64,000 bases of DNA, taken from positions 102,702 through 166,701 of the forward strand of contig NZ_BRLB01000013.1 in NCBI RefSeq assembly GCF_027923465.1, given 5' to 3'. The translations under genes were made by a program, and so were the position numbers. The DNA is from Vallitalea longa. Its GTDB lineage: Bacteria; Bacillota; Clostridia; Lachnospirales; Vallitaleaceae. Below the pieces are notes generated by a model. That model saw only the letters and a program-made list of their open reading frames with translations. It was not told the DNA's origin and searched no databases. Below are positions 9,969-19,785 of this stretch, piece by piece; position 1 is the stretch's first letter; the number at the start of each line of letters is the position of its first letter.

Positions 9969-9997
9969 ATAACAATACAATATTATAACAATACAAT
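9969..9997 (+). repeat. Tandem 13-bp direct repeat upstream of dnaG
   Basis: ATAACAATACAAT occurs twice, at 9969-9981 and 9985-9997, a 16-base period, about 30 bases before the dnaG start. It may be a regulator site or chance in AT-rich DNA. Confidence 0.5.
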
Positions 9998-10028
9998 GTA
10001 CAATTAAGGAAATGGAGTTTTTATATAT

Positions 10029-11798
10029 ATGTATTATCCAGAAGAATTAATTGAGGAAATTAGAATTCAAAATGATATTGTAGATGTCATATCATCATAT
10101 GTACAACTTAATAAAAAAGGTAGTACTTATTTCGGATTATGCCCGTTTCATAATGAAAAAACCCCATCATTTTCTGTTAGTAGTGATAAACAAATGTATT
10201 ATTGTTTTGGTTGTGGTGCTGGAGGAAATGTCTATACATTCGTTATGGAATATGAAAACTTTTCTTTTGTTGAAGCGGTTAAATTTTTAGCTGATAGAGT
10301 ACATATTACTCTTCCTACAGTACAAGTTTCAGATGAAGTTAAGAAACGAATGGATATGAAACATCAATTAGTAGAAATTAATAAGGCTGCTGCCAGATAT
10401 TTTTACTATCAACTAAAATCAGAAAAAGGAAAAGTCGCATTTGATTATTTACAAAACAGAGGCATTAGTGAAGAAATACTAAAGAAATTTGGATTAGGGT
10501 ATTCTAATATTTTTAGAAATGATTTATATAGATATTTAAGTAAAAAATTTGACGATAGGGTACTTTCGTTATCTGGATTATTTGTTCCAGAAAAAAGTAA
10601 TCCAAAAGAATATTTTGATCGATTTTGGAATCGGGTTATGTTTCCTATATTTGATGTTCATAATAGAATTATAGGATTTGGAGGTAGAGTACTTGGTGAC
10701 TTTAATCCGAAGTATCTTAATTCACCGGAAACAAAACTTTTTGATAAGAGGCGTAATCTGTATGGACTTAATTTAGCTCGTTCATCAAGAAAAGAAAATA
10801 TTATTATAGTTGAAGGATACATGGATGTTATTTCATTATTTCAATCAGGAATAACTAATGTGGTTGCTTCACTTGGAACTGCTTTTACTTCTGAACAAGC
10901 TTCTTTGATTAAGAGATATACAGATAATGTAGTAATATCTTATGATAGTGATTCAGCTGGAATAAAAGCTGCTCTTAGAGCAATACCTATATTGAAGGCA
11001 AAGGGATTATCAGTAAGAGTTCTTAGAGTAAAAGGGTATAAAGATCCAGATGAATTCATAAAAAATAAAGGAAAAGAAGCATTTGAAGATTTAATAGCAA
11101 ATGCTACTTCTGGATTTATGTTTGAAGTTGAAGAAATGAATAAAAATTATAATCTAGATGATCCTGAAAGCAAGACAAAATTTCATAAACAGGTAGCATA
11201 TAAGATTCTGGAGCTAGAAAGTGAAATAGAAAGGGATAATTATATAGATGCTTTAGCAAAAAAATATAATACAAAAAAGTCTTTGTTGGAAAAATTAGTT
11301 GCAGAGACTGGTAAAAATACTGGTATTGTATCTCCAAGGCAAGAAATCAAGAATAATAGAGAAAAGAATAAAAATTCAGAAGATGGTATAATATTAGCCC
11401 AAAAGAGTATATTAACATTAATTGCTAATAATGAAGATATCTATAAGATAGTTAAAAAGCATCTGAAAGTAACGGATTTTCTTGATGATTTCTATAGAAA
11501 TGTCGCTAAAGAAGTTTACCAAGCTTATGAAAAAAATAATAAAGTCGAATATGCCGTTATAATCAATAAGTTTATAGAATTGGATGAACAAAAAAAGGTT
11601 GCTGGCATATTCAATATAAATATTGTTTTTGAGAATAAAATGCAGCTGGAAAAGATAATAAACGAAACTGTAAAATTAATAAAAGCTGCAAGTATTGATG
11701 CTAGTTCACGTACTGTAAATGATACTAATGAATTACAAAAACTTATTTTAGCCAAAAGAGAATTACAAGGGTTGCATATTTCTCTTAAGGATGGTTAG
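10029..11798 (+). CDS. dnaG: DNA primase
   Basis: Makes RNA primers for replication. 589 residues, full length. N-terminal CHC2 zinc finger (CPFHNEKTPSF ... YYCFGCGAGG, about residues 38-65), catalytic core with the Toprim domain (IIVEGYMDVISL, then SYDSDSAG with the acidic DxD), and a C-terminal helical helicase-binding region starting near residue 430. The ATG follows GGAAATGGAG. Its stop is 35 bases before rpoD, so the two probably share a transcript (macromolecular synthesis operon). Confidence 0.97.
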   Translation: MYYPEELIEEIRIQNDIVDVISSYVQLNKKGSTYFGLCPFHNEKTPSFSVSSDKQMYYCFGCGAGGNVYTFVMEYENFSFVEAVKFLADRVHITLPTVQVSDEVKKRMDMKHQLVEINKAAARYFYYQLKSEKGKVAFDYLQNRGISEEILKKFGLGYSNIFRNDLYRYLSKKFDDRVLSLSGLFVPEKSNPKEYFDRFWNRVMFPIFDVHNRIIGFGGRVLGDFNPKYLNSPETKLFDKRRNLYGLNLARSSRKENIIIVEGYMDVISLFQSGITNVVASLGTAFTSEQASLIKRYTDNVVISYDSDSAGIKAALRAIPILKAKGLSVRVLRVKGYKDPDEFIKNKGKEAFEDLIANATSGFMFEVEEMNKNYNLDDPESKTKFHKQVAYKILELESEIERDNYIDALAKKYNTKKSLLEKLVAETGKNTGIVSPRQEIKNNREKNKNSEDGIILAQKSILTLIANNEDIYKIVKKHLKVTDFLDDFYRNVAKEVYQAYEKNNKVEYAVIINKFIELDEQKKVAGIFNINIVFENKMQLEKIINETVKLIKAASIDASSRTVNDTNELQKLILAKRELQGLHISLKDG

Positions 11799-11833
11799 AC
11801 TAGTAAACACAAGGAAAGGATGGATCCTGCGTT

Positions 11834-12910
11834 ATGGCGAATGAAGGAAATTTAAGTAAGTTTGAAGAAAAAATGAAAGCCCTAATTGATATGGCCAAAA
11901 AAAAGAAGAATGTTCTTGAATATAAAGAGATTGAAGCTCATTTCGGAGAAATGGTAAATGATGCTGATAAAATTGAAATAGTATATGATATATTAGAAAA
12001 AGCAGGTATAGATGTACTAGGATTGATTGAAGAAGAAGAAGAACCTGTTAAAGAATTAGATTTATCATTACCAGAAGGTCTTAATATAGATGACCCTGTT
12101 AGAATGTATCTAAAAGAAATAGGTAAAGTACCTTTGTTATCAGCTGAAGAAGAAGTGGATTTGGCTATGAGGATGGAAGCTGGTGACCAAGAAGCTAAGA
12201 AAAAATTGGCCGAAGCAAATTTAAGATTGGTTGTAAGTATCGCTAAACGTTATGTAGGTCGTGGTATGTTATTCCTTGATCTAATCCAAGAAGGTAATCT
12301 TGGACTAATAAAAGCTGTTGAAAAATTTGATTATAGAAAAGGTTATAAGTTCAGTACTTATGCAACTTGGTGGATTAGACAAGCTATAACAAGGGCTATA
12401 GCTGACCAAGCTAGAACAATAAGAATTCCTGTGCATATGGTTGAGACTATTAATAAGTTAATTAGAGTATCAAGACAATTATTACAAGAGTTAGGAAGAG
12501 AACCTGCTCCTGAAGAAATAGCAGAAGAATTGGATATGCCTGTAGATAAGGTAAGAGAAATATTAAAAATATCTCAAGAACCTGTTTCGTTAGAAACACC
12601 AATCGGTGAAGAAGAAGATAGTCATCTTGGAGATTTTATACAAGATGAAAATGTACCTATACCAGCTGATGCTGCTGCGTTCACTCTATTGAAAGAGCAA
12701 CTGGTAGATGTACTTGATACATTAACGGATAGAGAGCAAAGAGTTCTTAGACTTAGATTCGGACTTGATGATGGTAGAGCTAGGACTCTAGAAGAGGTAG
12801 GAAAAGTATTTAATGTTACCAGAGAAAGAATAAGACAAATTGAAGCAAAAGCATTAAGGAAGTTAAGACATCCAAGTAGAAGCAGAAAATTAAAGGATTA
12901 TCTAGAGTAA
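11834..12910 (+). CDS. rpoD: RNA polymerase primary sigma factor
   Basis: Housekeeping sigma-A (358 residues). Short region 1.1 at the N terminus, region 1.2 ([17 protein letters not shown]), region 2 with the -10-melting segment ([19 protein letters not shown]), region 3, and region 4 with the -35-recognition helix ([20 protein letters not shown]). Consistent with this, the best promoters in the window match TTGACA-N17-TATAAT. Lies directly after dnaG and ends with a strong hairpin terminator. Confidence 0.98.
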   Translation: MANEGNLSKFEEKMKALIDMAKKKKNVLEYKEIEAHFGEMVNDADKIEIVYDILEKAGIDVLGLIEEEEEPVKELDLSLPEGLNIDDPVRMYLKEIGKVPLLSAEEEVDLAMRMEAGDQEAKKKLAEANLRLVVSIAKRYVGRGMLFLDLIQEGNLGLIKAVEKFDYRKGYKFSTYATWWIRQAITRAIADQARTIRIPVHMVETINKLIRVSRQLLQELGREPAPEEIAEELDMPVDKVREILKISQEPVSLETPIGEEEDSHLGDFIQDENVPIPADAAAFTLLKEQLVDVLDTLTDREQRVLRLRFGLDDGRARTLEEVGKVFNVTRERIRQIEAKALRKLRHPSRSRKLKDYLE

Positions 12911-12915
12911 TTGAT

Positions 12916-12961
12916 TTCACCACATAATGTACATGAAATTGTACTTTAGTGGTGATTTTTA
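12916..12961 (+). terminator. Terminator of the dgt-dnaG-rpoD unit
   Basis: TCACCAC (12917-12923) pairs with GTGGTGA (12949-12955), with an inner GTACA/TGTAC stem, followed by five T. Confidence 0.82.
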
Positions 12962-13070
12962 GTAAAAGAGAAGTTATATAATAATTTACTGAAAATTTTA
13001 TATGGTGCAGTTTCATCCGTATTTTATTTGAGTATTGATGTTTTGTGTTATTTTTGTTGAAGGAGGCAAT

Positions 13071-13763
13071 ATGATAATTTCTAATAGATTGAAAGCTATA
13101 AGTGAAATGGTTGATTATAACTCTGTCATAGGGGATATAGGTACAGACCATGGTTATATTCCAATATATTTAGCTGAATTAAGAAAAATTAAATATGCTA
13201 TAGCTTGTGATATTAATAAGGGACCCTTAGAAAAAGCTAATAAAAATATACAAGAACATAATGTTGGAAAATTTGTGGAAACAAGGTTATCTGATGGCTT
13301 AGAAAAAATTAGTAGAGAAGATAAAGTAGATACTATAATTATTGCTGGTATGGGCGGAATTCTGATTGAAAAAATTCTTAGCGAAGGTTCTAAAATACTA
13401 AAAGATATACATAAATTAATATTGTCACCGCATTCGGACGTAGATCTAATAAGAAAAAAAATTCATGAACTTGATTTTTTAATTATAAAAGAAGAATTAA
13501 TAAAAGAAGAAGGAAAATACTATAATATAATATGTGCTGTAAAGGGGAAAGAAAAAAAATATGATACTATTGGTTATAAATATGGTAAAATATTAATAGA
13601 CAACAAAGTACCTTTACTTAAAGAAAAACTTATCTTAGAAAAAGCTAAATATATAAAAGTGTTAGAGATACTTGAAAAACAAAATACAGATAATGCAATA
13701 AAGAGAATAAAAGAAATACAATTAGAGCTTAACATTTTGGAAGAGGTGTTGGAATGTCTGTAA
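13071..13763 (+). CDS. trmK: tRNA (adenine-22-N1)-methyltransferase
   Basis: Methylates N1 of A22 in tRNA with S-adenosylmethionine. 230 residues with the class I Rossmann methyltransferase motif I (GDIGTDHGYIPIYLAE), acidic loop CDINKGPLEKA and the IIIAGMGG strand typical of TrmK. A helical C-terminal tail follows (about 180-230). The ATG at 13071 sits behind AAGGAGG; the upstream in-frame ATG at 13035 lacks a ribosome site. Overlaps nif3 by ten bases, so the two are translationally coupled, as in other Firmicutes. Confidence 0.93.
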   Translation: MIISNRLKAISEMVDYNSVIGDIGTDHGYIPIYLAELRKIKYAIACDINKGPLEKANKNIQEHNVGKFVETRLSDGLEKISREDKVDTIIIAGMGGILIEKILSEGSKILKDIHKLILSPHSDVDLIRKKIHELDFLIIKEELIKEEGKYYNIICAVKGKEKKYDTIGYKYGKILIDNKVPLLKEKLILEKAKYIKVLEILEKQNTDNAIKRIKEIQLELNILEEVLECL

Positions 13764-14554
13764 AATGTATAGAAATAATTAATAAGTTAAAAGAACTTGC
13801 GCCACCTAAATTAGCAGAAAACTGGGATAATGTAGGACTTCTAGTGGGTGATAGTGATGCAGAGATAAATAGAATACTAATATCTTTGGATGCTACAAAA
13901 GAAGTTGTTGATGAAGCAGTAGATAAAAAAGTTGATATGATATTAACTCATCATCCAATAATATTTAAAGGTGTCAAAAATATTAATACGTCTAGTGTTA
14001 TAGGAAGAAAGATAATAAAATTAATCAAAAATGACATCTGTGTATATTCAGCACATACTAATCTTGACGCAGCTAATGAAGGACTGTCAGCTTATTTAGC
14101 CAATAGGTTGCAATTAGAAGCTAGTAATATATTAGTGCCAACTAATAATTTTGATGTGCTTGAGCAATGTGGAACAGGACGGATTGGCTATATTGAAGAA
14201 ATGACGCTCAATGAGTTATGTGTATTCATAAAAGAAAAACTCAACCTAGAAAGAATAAGAGTAATAGGAGACTTAGACAGGAAAGTCAAAAAAGTAGCTG
14301 TAAGTCCAGGTAGTTCAATGGAATTTTCTGAAACTGCATATAAAAATGGGGCAGAAGTTTATATAACTGGAGATATTAAATATCATGATGCTCAAGAATT
14401 CAAAGAAAAAGGTATGGCTCTTATAGATGCTGGACATTTTGGAACTGAAAATATAGTTCTGGATATGTTTCATGAGTATTTAGAAAAATATTTCAAGAAC
14501 CAGCTAGAAATAATAACATCTACGGTCAATAAAGATCCGTTTGTAATCAAATGA
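13754..14554 (+). CDS. Nif3-like dinuclear metal-binding protein
   Basis: Member of the Nif3/YqfO family, annotated elsewhere as GTP cyclohydrolase 1 type 2-like; true activity is uncertain. 266 residues, the short form lacking the PII-like insert of YqfO (about 370 residues). Visible metal-binding segments: ILTHHPIIFKG, SAHTNLDAAN, GDIKYHDAQ and DAGHFGTEN, giving the His/Asp/Glu ligands for two metals. Conserved pairing with trmK, overlapping it by ten bases. Confidence 0.92.
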   Translation: MSVKCIEIINKLKELAPPKLAENWDNVGLLVGDSDAEINRILISLDATKEVVDEAVDKKVDMILTHHPIIFKGVKNINTSSVIGRKIIKLIKNDICVYSAHTNLDAANEGLSAYLANRLQLEASNILVPTNNFDVLEQCGTGRIGYIEEMTLNELCVFIKEKLNLERIRVIGDLDRKVKKVAVSPGSSMEFSETAYKNGAEVYITGDIKYHDAQEFKEKGMALIDAGHFGTENIVLDMFHEYLEKYFKNQLEIITSTVNKDPFVIK

Positions 14555-14611
14555 TAAAACCTTAATATCTAATATTAGGACAAAAATAATAAAACGAATG
14601 GGGGTACTAAC

Positions 14612-16276
14612 ATGAGAAACTTAGTCGAAGTCATACTACCAGACGGTAGAAAGAGACATGTAGAGAAGGGAATATCATTACTTGAACTTAGTAAAAAATA
14701 TCAAAAAGAATTTAAATCACCAATAGTATTGGCATTAATAAATAATAAATTGAAAGAATTGCGTAGTCATATAAATGAAAACTGTTCATTGGAATTCTTA
14801 GATATAACAAGTAGGGACGGTTACAGAACATATCTACGAAGTGTATCATTCTTAATGATAAAAGCCGTATATGATATATCAGGAAGAGGACCATCTACAA
14901 AAGTAATAATACATCATTCATTAAGTCGAGGATTTTACTGTGAATTAAAAGGGCATGAAGTTACTGAAGAATTTCTCCTTGAAGTTAAAAACAGAATGGA
15001 TGAATTAGTGAAAAAGGATATTCCTTTCTTAAAAAGAACAGTTAGCCTTAATAAGGCTCTTAGAATATTTGAAGAAAATTATATGGATGATAAAGTAAGA
15101 TTATTCAACTATAGACGTGTATCAAGCGTTAACTTATATAAAATAGAGGATTTTGAAGATTATTTCTATGGATATATGGTACCAAGCACGGGTTATCTTG
15201 GTAACTATGATTTATTAAAGTATGAAGATGGATTCATACTTCAATTCCAAAGCAGAAATAAACCTATGAATGTAGCACCATTCAAAAATCAAGAAAAATT
15301 GTTCAAAACATTAAAAGAGTTTTCCGATTGGGGAGAGATAATGGATGTAAAAACAGTTGGAGCTCTTAATAATAAAATATCAGAAGGTAAAGTTGATGAA
15401 CTTATTTTAATAGCTGAAGCACTACAGGAGAAGAAAATAGCGGCTATAGCTGATACGATAACAAGAGATATTGACAAGAAAAAAATAATTTTCATTGCAG
15501 GACCATCATCATCAGGGAAAACTACTTTTGCTCATAGATTGTCTATACAATTACGAGCAAATGGATTAAAACCTCATCCCATATCAGTAGATAACTATTT
15601 TGTTAATAGAGAATTGACCCCAAGAGATAAAAACGGAAATTACGATTTTGAATGTTTAGAAGCGCTGGATATAGAACAATTCAATATGGATATGATGAAG
15701 TTGTTAAATAGGGAACCTGTTGAAATGCCAGAATTTAATTTCAAAATTGGTAAAAGAGAATATAATGGGCAAGTGTTGCATCTGGAAAAAAATGATTTGT
15801 TAGTTGTTGAAGGTATTCACTGCCTTAATGATAAATTATCAGTTGGTATACCAAAAGAGAATATGTTCAAAATATATATAAGTGCTTTGACCCAACTTAA
15901 TGTGGATAATCATAATAGAGTACCAACAACGGATGCAAGATTACTTAGACGTATAATTAGAGATAATACTTACAGAGGTACTAATGCAGAAAAAACCATC
16001 GCTATGTGGCCTTCAGTGAGAAAAGGAGAAGAGTTATATATATTCCCATATCAAGAAAAAGCAGATGTTATGTTTAATTCGGCTTTGGTTTACGAATTGG
16101 CAGTTCTGAAACAATATGCTGAGCCACTATTATTTAGTATTCCAAAAAATAAACCGGAATATATAGAAGCCAAAAGACTAATTAAATTTCTAGACTATTT
16201 CTTAGGTGTCAGTAGTGAAAAAATACCTAGAAATTCTTTAATTAGAGAATTTGTTGGTGGAAGTTGTTTTAGATAG
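14612..16276 (+). CDS. TGS-domain nucleoside (uridine) kinase
   Basis: Predicted cytoplasmic nucleoside kinase of the uridine kinase/PRK superfamily with an N-terminal RNA-synthetase-like module. 554 residues: TGS domain (about 1-65, VEVILPDGRKRHVEKGISLL), a ThrRS second-additional-like domain (about 70-200), then a P-loop kinase from about 290 with Walker A AGPSSSGKTTFAHRL and a uridine kinase-like substrate loop (ISVDNYFVNRELTPRD, EMPEFNFKIGKREY). The family is widespread in Clostridia and its physiological substrate is not settled. ATG follows GGGGGTACTAAC. Shares a terminator with the convergent sensor kinase. Confidence 0.88.
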   Translation: MRNLVEVILPDGRKRHVEKGISLLELSKKYQKEFKSPIVLALINNKLKELRSHINENCSLEFLDITSRDGYRTYLRSVSFLMIKAVYDISGRGPSTKVIIHHSLSRGFYCELKGHEVTEEFLLEVKNRMDELVKKDIPFLKRTVSLNKALRIFEENYMDDKVRLFNYRRVSSVNLYKIEDFEDYFYGYMVPSTGYLGNYDLLKYEDGFILQFQSRNKPMNVAPFKNQEKLFKTLKEFSDWGEIMDVKTVGALNNKISEGKVDELILIAEALQEKKIAAIADTITRDIDKKKIIFIAGPSSSGKTTFAHRLSIQLRANGLKPHPISVDNYFVNRELTPRDKNGNYDFECLEALDIEQFNMDMMKLLNREPVEMPEFNFKIGKREYNGQVLHLEKNDLLVVEGIHCLNDKLSVGIPKENMFKIYISALTQLNVDNHNRVPTTDARLLRRIIRDNTYRGTNAEKTIAMWPSVRKGEELYIFPYQEKADVMFNSALVYELAVLKQYAEPLLFSIPKNKPEYIEAKRLIKFLDYFLGVSSEKIPRNSLIREFVGGSCFR

Positions 16277-16282
16277 AGCAAT

Positions 16283-16318
16283 AAAAAAAGGGGTTTGTCA
16301 TATAGACAAATCCCTAGT
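16283..16318. terminator. Bidirectional terminator between nucleoside kinase and sensor kinase
   Basis: 10-11-bp stem (16289-16299 with 16305-16315, one G-U pair) and a 5-base loop. The A7 run at 16283-16289 gives a T-tract for the minus-strand sensor kinase gene; the plus-strand tail (TAGTTT) is weaker. Confidence 0.8.
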
Positions 16319-17779
16319 TTATTTTAAATTTGGAATGGATATAGGTATATTTATAATTATTTCTGTTCCCATTTCTAGTTTGCTTCGTACTTTAATTTTA
16401 CCTTTATGACCTAAAACGATTATTTTAGCAATAGATAGTCCAAGACCATGTCCGCCAGTTTCTCTAGTTCTAGATTTATCAGAACGATAAAAACGGTTGA
16501 ATATATTACCTAAATCTTCACGACTGATTCCAATACCTGTATCTTTAATACTAATACTTATATCAGAATCTGTTTTAGTAGACTTTAAAATTATTTTACC
16601 AGATGGAGGAGTATATTTGATAGCATTATCAACAAATATTCTAATGGCTTGTTTTAATCTATTTCTATCACCAGTTATTAATATTTCTGGAGTAATAGAA
16701 TCTTCAATAATATGTTTTTTGTCTATGATTTTTGTTTCTCTTATAACTTCATTTAATAGTTCATCAATATAGAAGTTTTCTCTATTATATTTTAGGGTCT
16801 GATTATCATGTCTTGCAAGAAATAATAGATTTTCTACAAGATCTTTCATGTTTTCTGCTTCATTCTTTATAGCTTCTATAGATTCATCAAGAACATCTTC
16901 ATCTTTTTTACCCCATCTCTGTAACATGCCGGCATAACCATCAATTATAGAAATCGGGGTTCTTAGCTCATGGGATACATCAGAAACAAATCGTTTCTGT
17001 TTAGTATAATCTGTATTAAGGCTATCAAGCATTTTGTTCAAAGTGTAAGCTAAATCTTTTAATTCATATTTTGCTTCACTGATATTTAATCTAGCATCCA
17101 TATTATATATTGTTATATCCTTTGCCATTGTGGTCATAGTATATATGGGTTTCAGTACTTTCTTACTTTTTAGTGATCCGAATAGCCATATAATTATTAA
17201 ACCGAATAGTTCACCAGCACCTACCAGAATTGCTAACATACTTGCTCTATGAGCGAATGCTTGTATATTGAAATAATAAAAGATTTTATGGAATTTGCCG
17301 TTAAGGGATATAATATCTTTATAAGGCAATTTTTTATTTTCTTTTATGAACTCGAAATATTTCAACTTGGTTTCTGGATATGGTGTATCATAAATATTAT
17401 TGTCACTAGAATAAACGATATTATCATCAAGTTCTGTTATTATGATATCACAGTCTCTAAAAGTAGCGACTGTTTTTATTTTATTCTTTAGTTCCAGTTC
17501 CGTGGTACAACTACGTAATATATCTTCATCTATAGATATTTTTTTTGGTATGAAAATTTTATGCTCTAAATATAAATATCCACTTATAACTATTAATATC
17601 GTAAAAATACAGCTGATTATATATAGAGTGATATAATTATAAGTTATTTTTTTCTTAATAGAGAACTTGACTTTCCGAATATTATTATTAAAAATATTGT
17701 TGAATAATTTTAATATCGTATAGGGTAGGATAATAATATTTATTAGTAATTTTTTCATGAAACTAAAAAATTTATTCAT
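16319..17779 (-). CDS. Sensor histidine kinase (HAMP, HisKA, HATPase)
   Basis: Membrane-bound sensor of a two-component system, 486 residues. TM1 at about 48-70 (YIISCIFTILIVISGYLY), a roughly 100-residue extracellular sensor segment with no family I recognise, TM2 at about 180-200 (LVGAGELFGLIIIWLF), HAMP linker, HisKA with phospho-acceptor His270 in DVSHELRTP, and HATPase boxes N (DNAIKYTP), G1 (DTGIGI) and G2 (GHGLGLSIAK). Its start overlaps the stop of the response regulator gene by eight bases, so the pair is co-translated. Signal unknown. Confidence 0.94.
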   Translation of the reverse strand: MNKFFSFMKKLLINIIILPYTILKLFNNIFNNNIRKVKFSIKKKITYNYITLYIISCIFTILIVISGYLYLEHKIFIPKKISIDEDILRSCTTELELKNKIKTVATFRDCDIIITELDDNIVYSSDNNIYDTPYPETKLKYFEFIKENKKLPYKDIISLNGKFHKIFYYFNIQAFAHRASMLAILVGAGELFGLIIIWLFGSLKSKKVLKPIYTMTTMAKDITIYNMDARLNISEAKYELKDLAYTLNKMLDSLNTDYTKQKRFVSDVSHELRTPISIIDGYAGMLQRWGKKDEDVLDESIEAIKNEAENMKDLVENLLFLARHDNQTLKYNRENFYIDELLNEVIRETKIIDKKHIIEDSITPEILITGDRNRLKQAIRIFVDNAIKYTPPSGKIILKSTKTDSDISISIKDTGIGISREDLGNIFNRFYRSDKSRTRETGGHGLGLSIAKIIVLGHKGKIKVRSKLEMGTEIIINIPISIPNLK

Positions 17780-18455
17780 CTTTTATTAAATATCCTACCC
17801 CTCTTACCGTATGAATCATGTCCATACTATATTTTTGATCGATTTTACCTCTTAAATATCTAATATATACATCAATAATATTAGTATCTCCATAATATTC
17901 AAATCCCCAAACTTTTTCTAGAATATTTTCTCTGCTTAGAACTATGTTCCTATTTTCTAATAGATACACAAGTAATTCAAACTCTTTTTTGGTTAATATA
18001 ACCTCATCTTCATTTACTTTTACTTGACGTTGTTGTTTGTTGAGAGTTAAGTTTTTAAAAGATAGAATAGAATTGTTAGTTGTGCTATTGATTACGTTTC
18101 TTTTAAGTGCAACTCGCATTCTTGCTAGGAGTTCTTCTATAGCGAAGGGTTTTGTAAGATAGTCGTCTGCACCCATATCAAGTCCCATTACTTTATCAGA
18201 TACGTCATCTTTTGCGGTAAGCATAATTATAGGAACACTTGATGTTTGTCTAATTCTTCTACATACTTCAATTCCGCTTAATATAGGTAACATTAAATCA
18301 AGTATAATTAAATCCACATCAGATTTTAAGCCTTTTTCAAGTCCTTCCCTGCCATTAGATGCTATATCGACCTCATAACCTTCATATTTTAATTCAAGTT
18401 CTAAAAATCTTGCGATTTTGGTTTCGTCTTCAACTATTAAAATCTTGTTTGACAT
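17772..18455 (-). CDS. OmpR-family response regulator
   Basis: DNA-binding partner of the adjacent sensor kinase, 227 residues. Receiver domain with acidic pair E9/D10, phospho-acceptor Asp53 (LIILDLMLP), Thr in LTAKDD and Lys in YLTKPF; C-terminal winged helix (LTKKEFELLVYLLENRN, GVGYLI end). I place the start at the ATG 18455 behind AAGAGGTGG (complement of 18461-18469) rather than the GTG at 18464, which overlaps that site. Twelve bases after the UBA-like gene; targets unknown. Confidence 0.94.
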   Translation of the reverse strand: MSNKILIVEDETKIARFLELELKYEGYEVDIASNGREGLEKGLKSDVDLIILDLMLPILSGIEVCRRIRQTSSVPIIMLTAKDDVSDKVMGLDMGADDYLTKPFAIEELLARMRVALKRNVINSTTNNSILSFKNLTLNKQQRQVKVNEDEVILTKKEFELLVYLLENRNIVLSRENILEKVWGFEYYGDTNIIDVYIRYLRGKIDQKYSMDMIHTVRGVGYLIKDE

Positions 18456-18467
18456 TTGTACCACCTC

Positions 18468-18959
18468 TTAATTTTCAATATTAACTTCGTTGTAGTCTTC
18501 ATCTTCAGTTACTTCTAATGTAGAAATTATATCATCACTTTCTTTTGGAGTATTAGTTGGTTTAACAACATTACTATCATGGGAATTTGCATTATTCTTT
18601 TGAATAATAACTTTGCAATCAGTTATAATAATGATTAATAATACAAACAAAAGGTCGATAAAACTTAGATAAATGTATCTCATTCGTAAGAATAATAAAA
18701 AAATGAGTATTACCATAATTGGTAGATTCATTAAAGTTTCATTCTTTCTGATGATAATCAATTTATACTTGAGCATATCTACAATAATATCTTTTAGTTT
18801 ACTAAACATCCTACGGAAAATAGAATTCTTTTTCTTGTTTAGATATCTTATAGCTTTATTTAAGTCACCTTTTGATTTTCTTAATGCTTTTTCAGCATCA
18901 GCATAGCTTATATTCATTTTTTTTAGAATATATTCAATATCATTATCTCGGATAACCAT
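18468..18959 (-). CDS. UBA-like domain (DUF4342-type) membrane protein
   Basis: 163 residues, first gene of the minus-strand signalling operon. The N terminus (about 6-45: YILKKMNISYADAEKALRKS, then GDLNKAIRYLNKK) looks like the UBA-like helical module of DUF4342/NAC-type proteins. Basic linker, then two or three hydrophobic segments (LMNLPIMVILIFLLFLRM; FIDLLFVLLIIIITDCKVI) and an acidic tail (TEDEDYNEVNIEN). The ATG follows AAAGGAGG. Placement directly before a response regulator and kinase suggests it belongs to the same signalling unit, possibly as a membrane accessory; that is inference. Confidence 0.72.
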   Translation of the reverse strand: MVIRDNDIEYILKKMNISYADAEKALRKSKGDLNKAIRYLNKKKNSIFRRMFSKLKDIIVDMLKYKLIIIRKNETLMNLPIMVILIFLLFLRMRYIYLSFIDLLFVLLIIIITDCKVIIQKNNANSHDSNVVKPTNTPKESDDIISTLEVTEDEDYNEVNIEN

Positions 18960-19253
18960 GCTATACCTCCTTTGGTTACATTGGGAAATTAGATTTCCTT
19001 AGAATGACATAACATATGATTATAAAAATATTATAAAAAAGTATTATTATTATCACTTTAATATGTAATTAAAATTTAATTAATTTTAATCTAAATATGG
19101 AATTACTATACACATTATAAATCAATTATAGTAAAATTGAAACCAGTTTACTATTTATTTTTAAATAAAAGCTAAGGAAATTGCAATTATTAAGGATTTA
19201 TTACGAAAAAATTAAACAATTATGGAATTTACTACATTTATAAAAAATGCCAT
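18960..19253. other. Gene-free spacer between the signalling operon and rnpB
   Basis: About 290 AT-rich bases that must hold the minus-strand promoter of the signalling operon. Two TATAAT-like hexamers are visible on the minus strand at about 19015-19040 but without convincing -35 partners. A short palindrome GGAAAT-CTA-ATTTCC-like (18985-19000) lies near the gene start. Nothing else recognised. Confidence 0.4.
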
Positions 19254-19282
19254 TTGACAAATAATATATATAACGATATAAT
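19254..19282 (+). promoter_or_regulatory. Consensus sigma-A promoter of rnpB
   Basis: TTGACA at 19254-19259, exactly 17 bases, TATAAT at 19277-19282: a perfect consensus. Predicted start near 19289-19291, matching the 5' end of RNase P RNA. Confidence 0.92.
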
Positions 19283-19290
19283 TACTAACT

Positions 19291-19643
19291 GAATGAGTAA
19301 GCCAAATGGTCGCGCATACTAATGTTGAAAAACTGTATGTGAGGAAAGTCCGAGCTCCATAGGGTAGGATGCCAGATAACGTCTGGTGGAGGTGACTCCA
19401 AGGATAGTGCAACAGAAATAAACCGCCAAGAAATTGGTAAGGGTGGAAAGGTAAGGTAAGAGCTTACCGCCCTTTTGGCGACAAAAGGGGCATATGTAAA
19501 CCCCATCTGGAGCAAAACCGCATAGAAGAGCATATAGTGGTGACCCGTCACGCTCTTGGGTAGGTTGCTAGAGCTTACTGGTGACAGTAAGTCGAGATAG
19601 ATGACCATTCATGACAGAACTCGGCTCATCGGCTTGCTCGTAT
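19291..19643 (+). ncRNA. rnpB: RNase P RNA, bacterial class A-like
   Basis: Catalytic RNA that removes 5' leaders from pre-tRNAs. The 5' and 3' ends pair (GAGTAAGCC at 19295 with GGCTTGCTC at 19630), forming P1. The universally conserved core GAGGAAAGTCCGAGCTCC starts at 19341, and the 3' core ACAGAACTCGGCT starts near 19615; together they form P4. ACAGAAATAAACCGCC and GGTAAGGGTGGAAAGGTAAG also match the conserved J-region of type A molecules. Length about 350 bases. Minus-strand ORFs across it are shadows of the RNA. Confidence 0.96.
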
Positions 19644-19649
19644 TATTTA

Positions 19650-19685
19650 CAAGACTTATTTGGATTATACAATTAAGTCTTTTTA
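19650..19685 (+). terminator. Terminator of rnpB
   Basis: AAGACTTA (19650-19657) pairs with TAAGTCTT (19673-19680), followed by a T-rich tail. Confidence 0.75.
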
Positions 19686-19785
19686 TATTATATTGTTTGG
19701 GGTAAATTATATTAAAAATGATTAAAATACAGTATAATAGGGTTATATTCATAAGGATCTGAGTCCTTATTTAGGAGGGAAGTAA

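Noticed and set aside
12816..13151. 111-residue minus-strand frame across the rpoD end and trmK start
   Set aside because: Covers the rpoD terminator and both real genes; no ribosome site.
19212..19608. Minus-strand reading frames across 19.2-19.6 kb
   Set aside because: They run through RNase P RNA, whose conserved core and promoter are clear.
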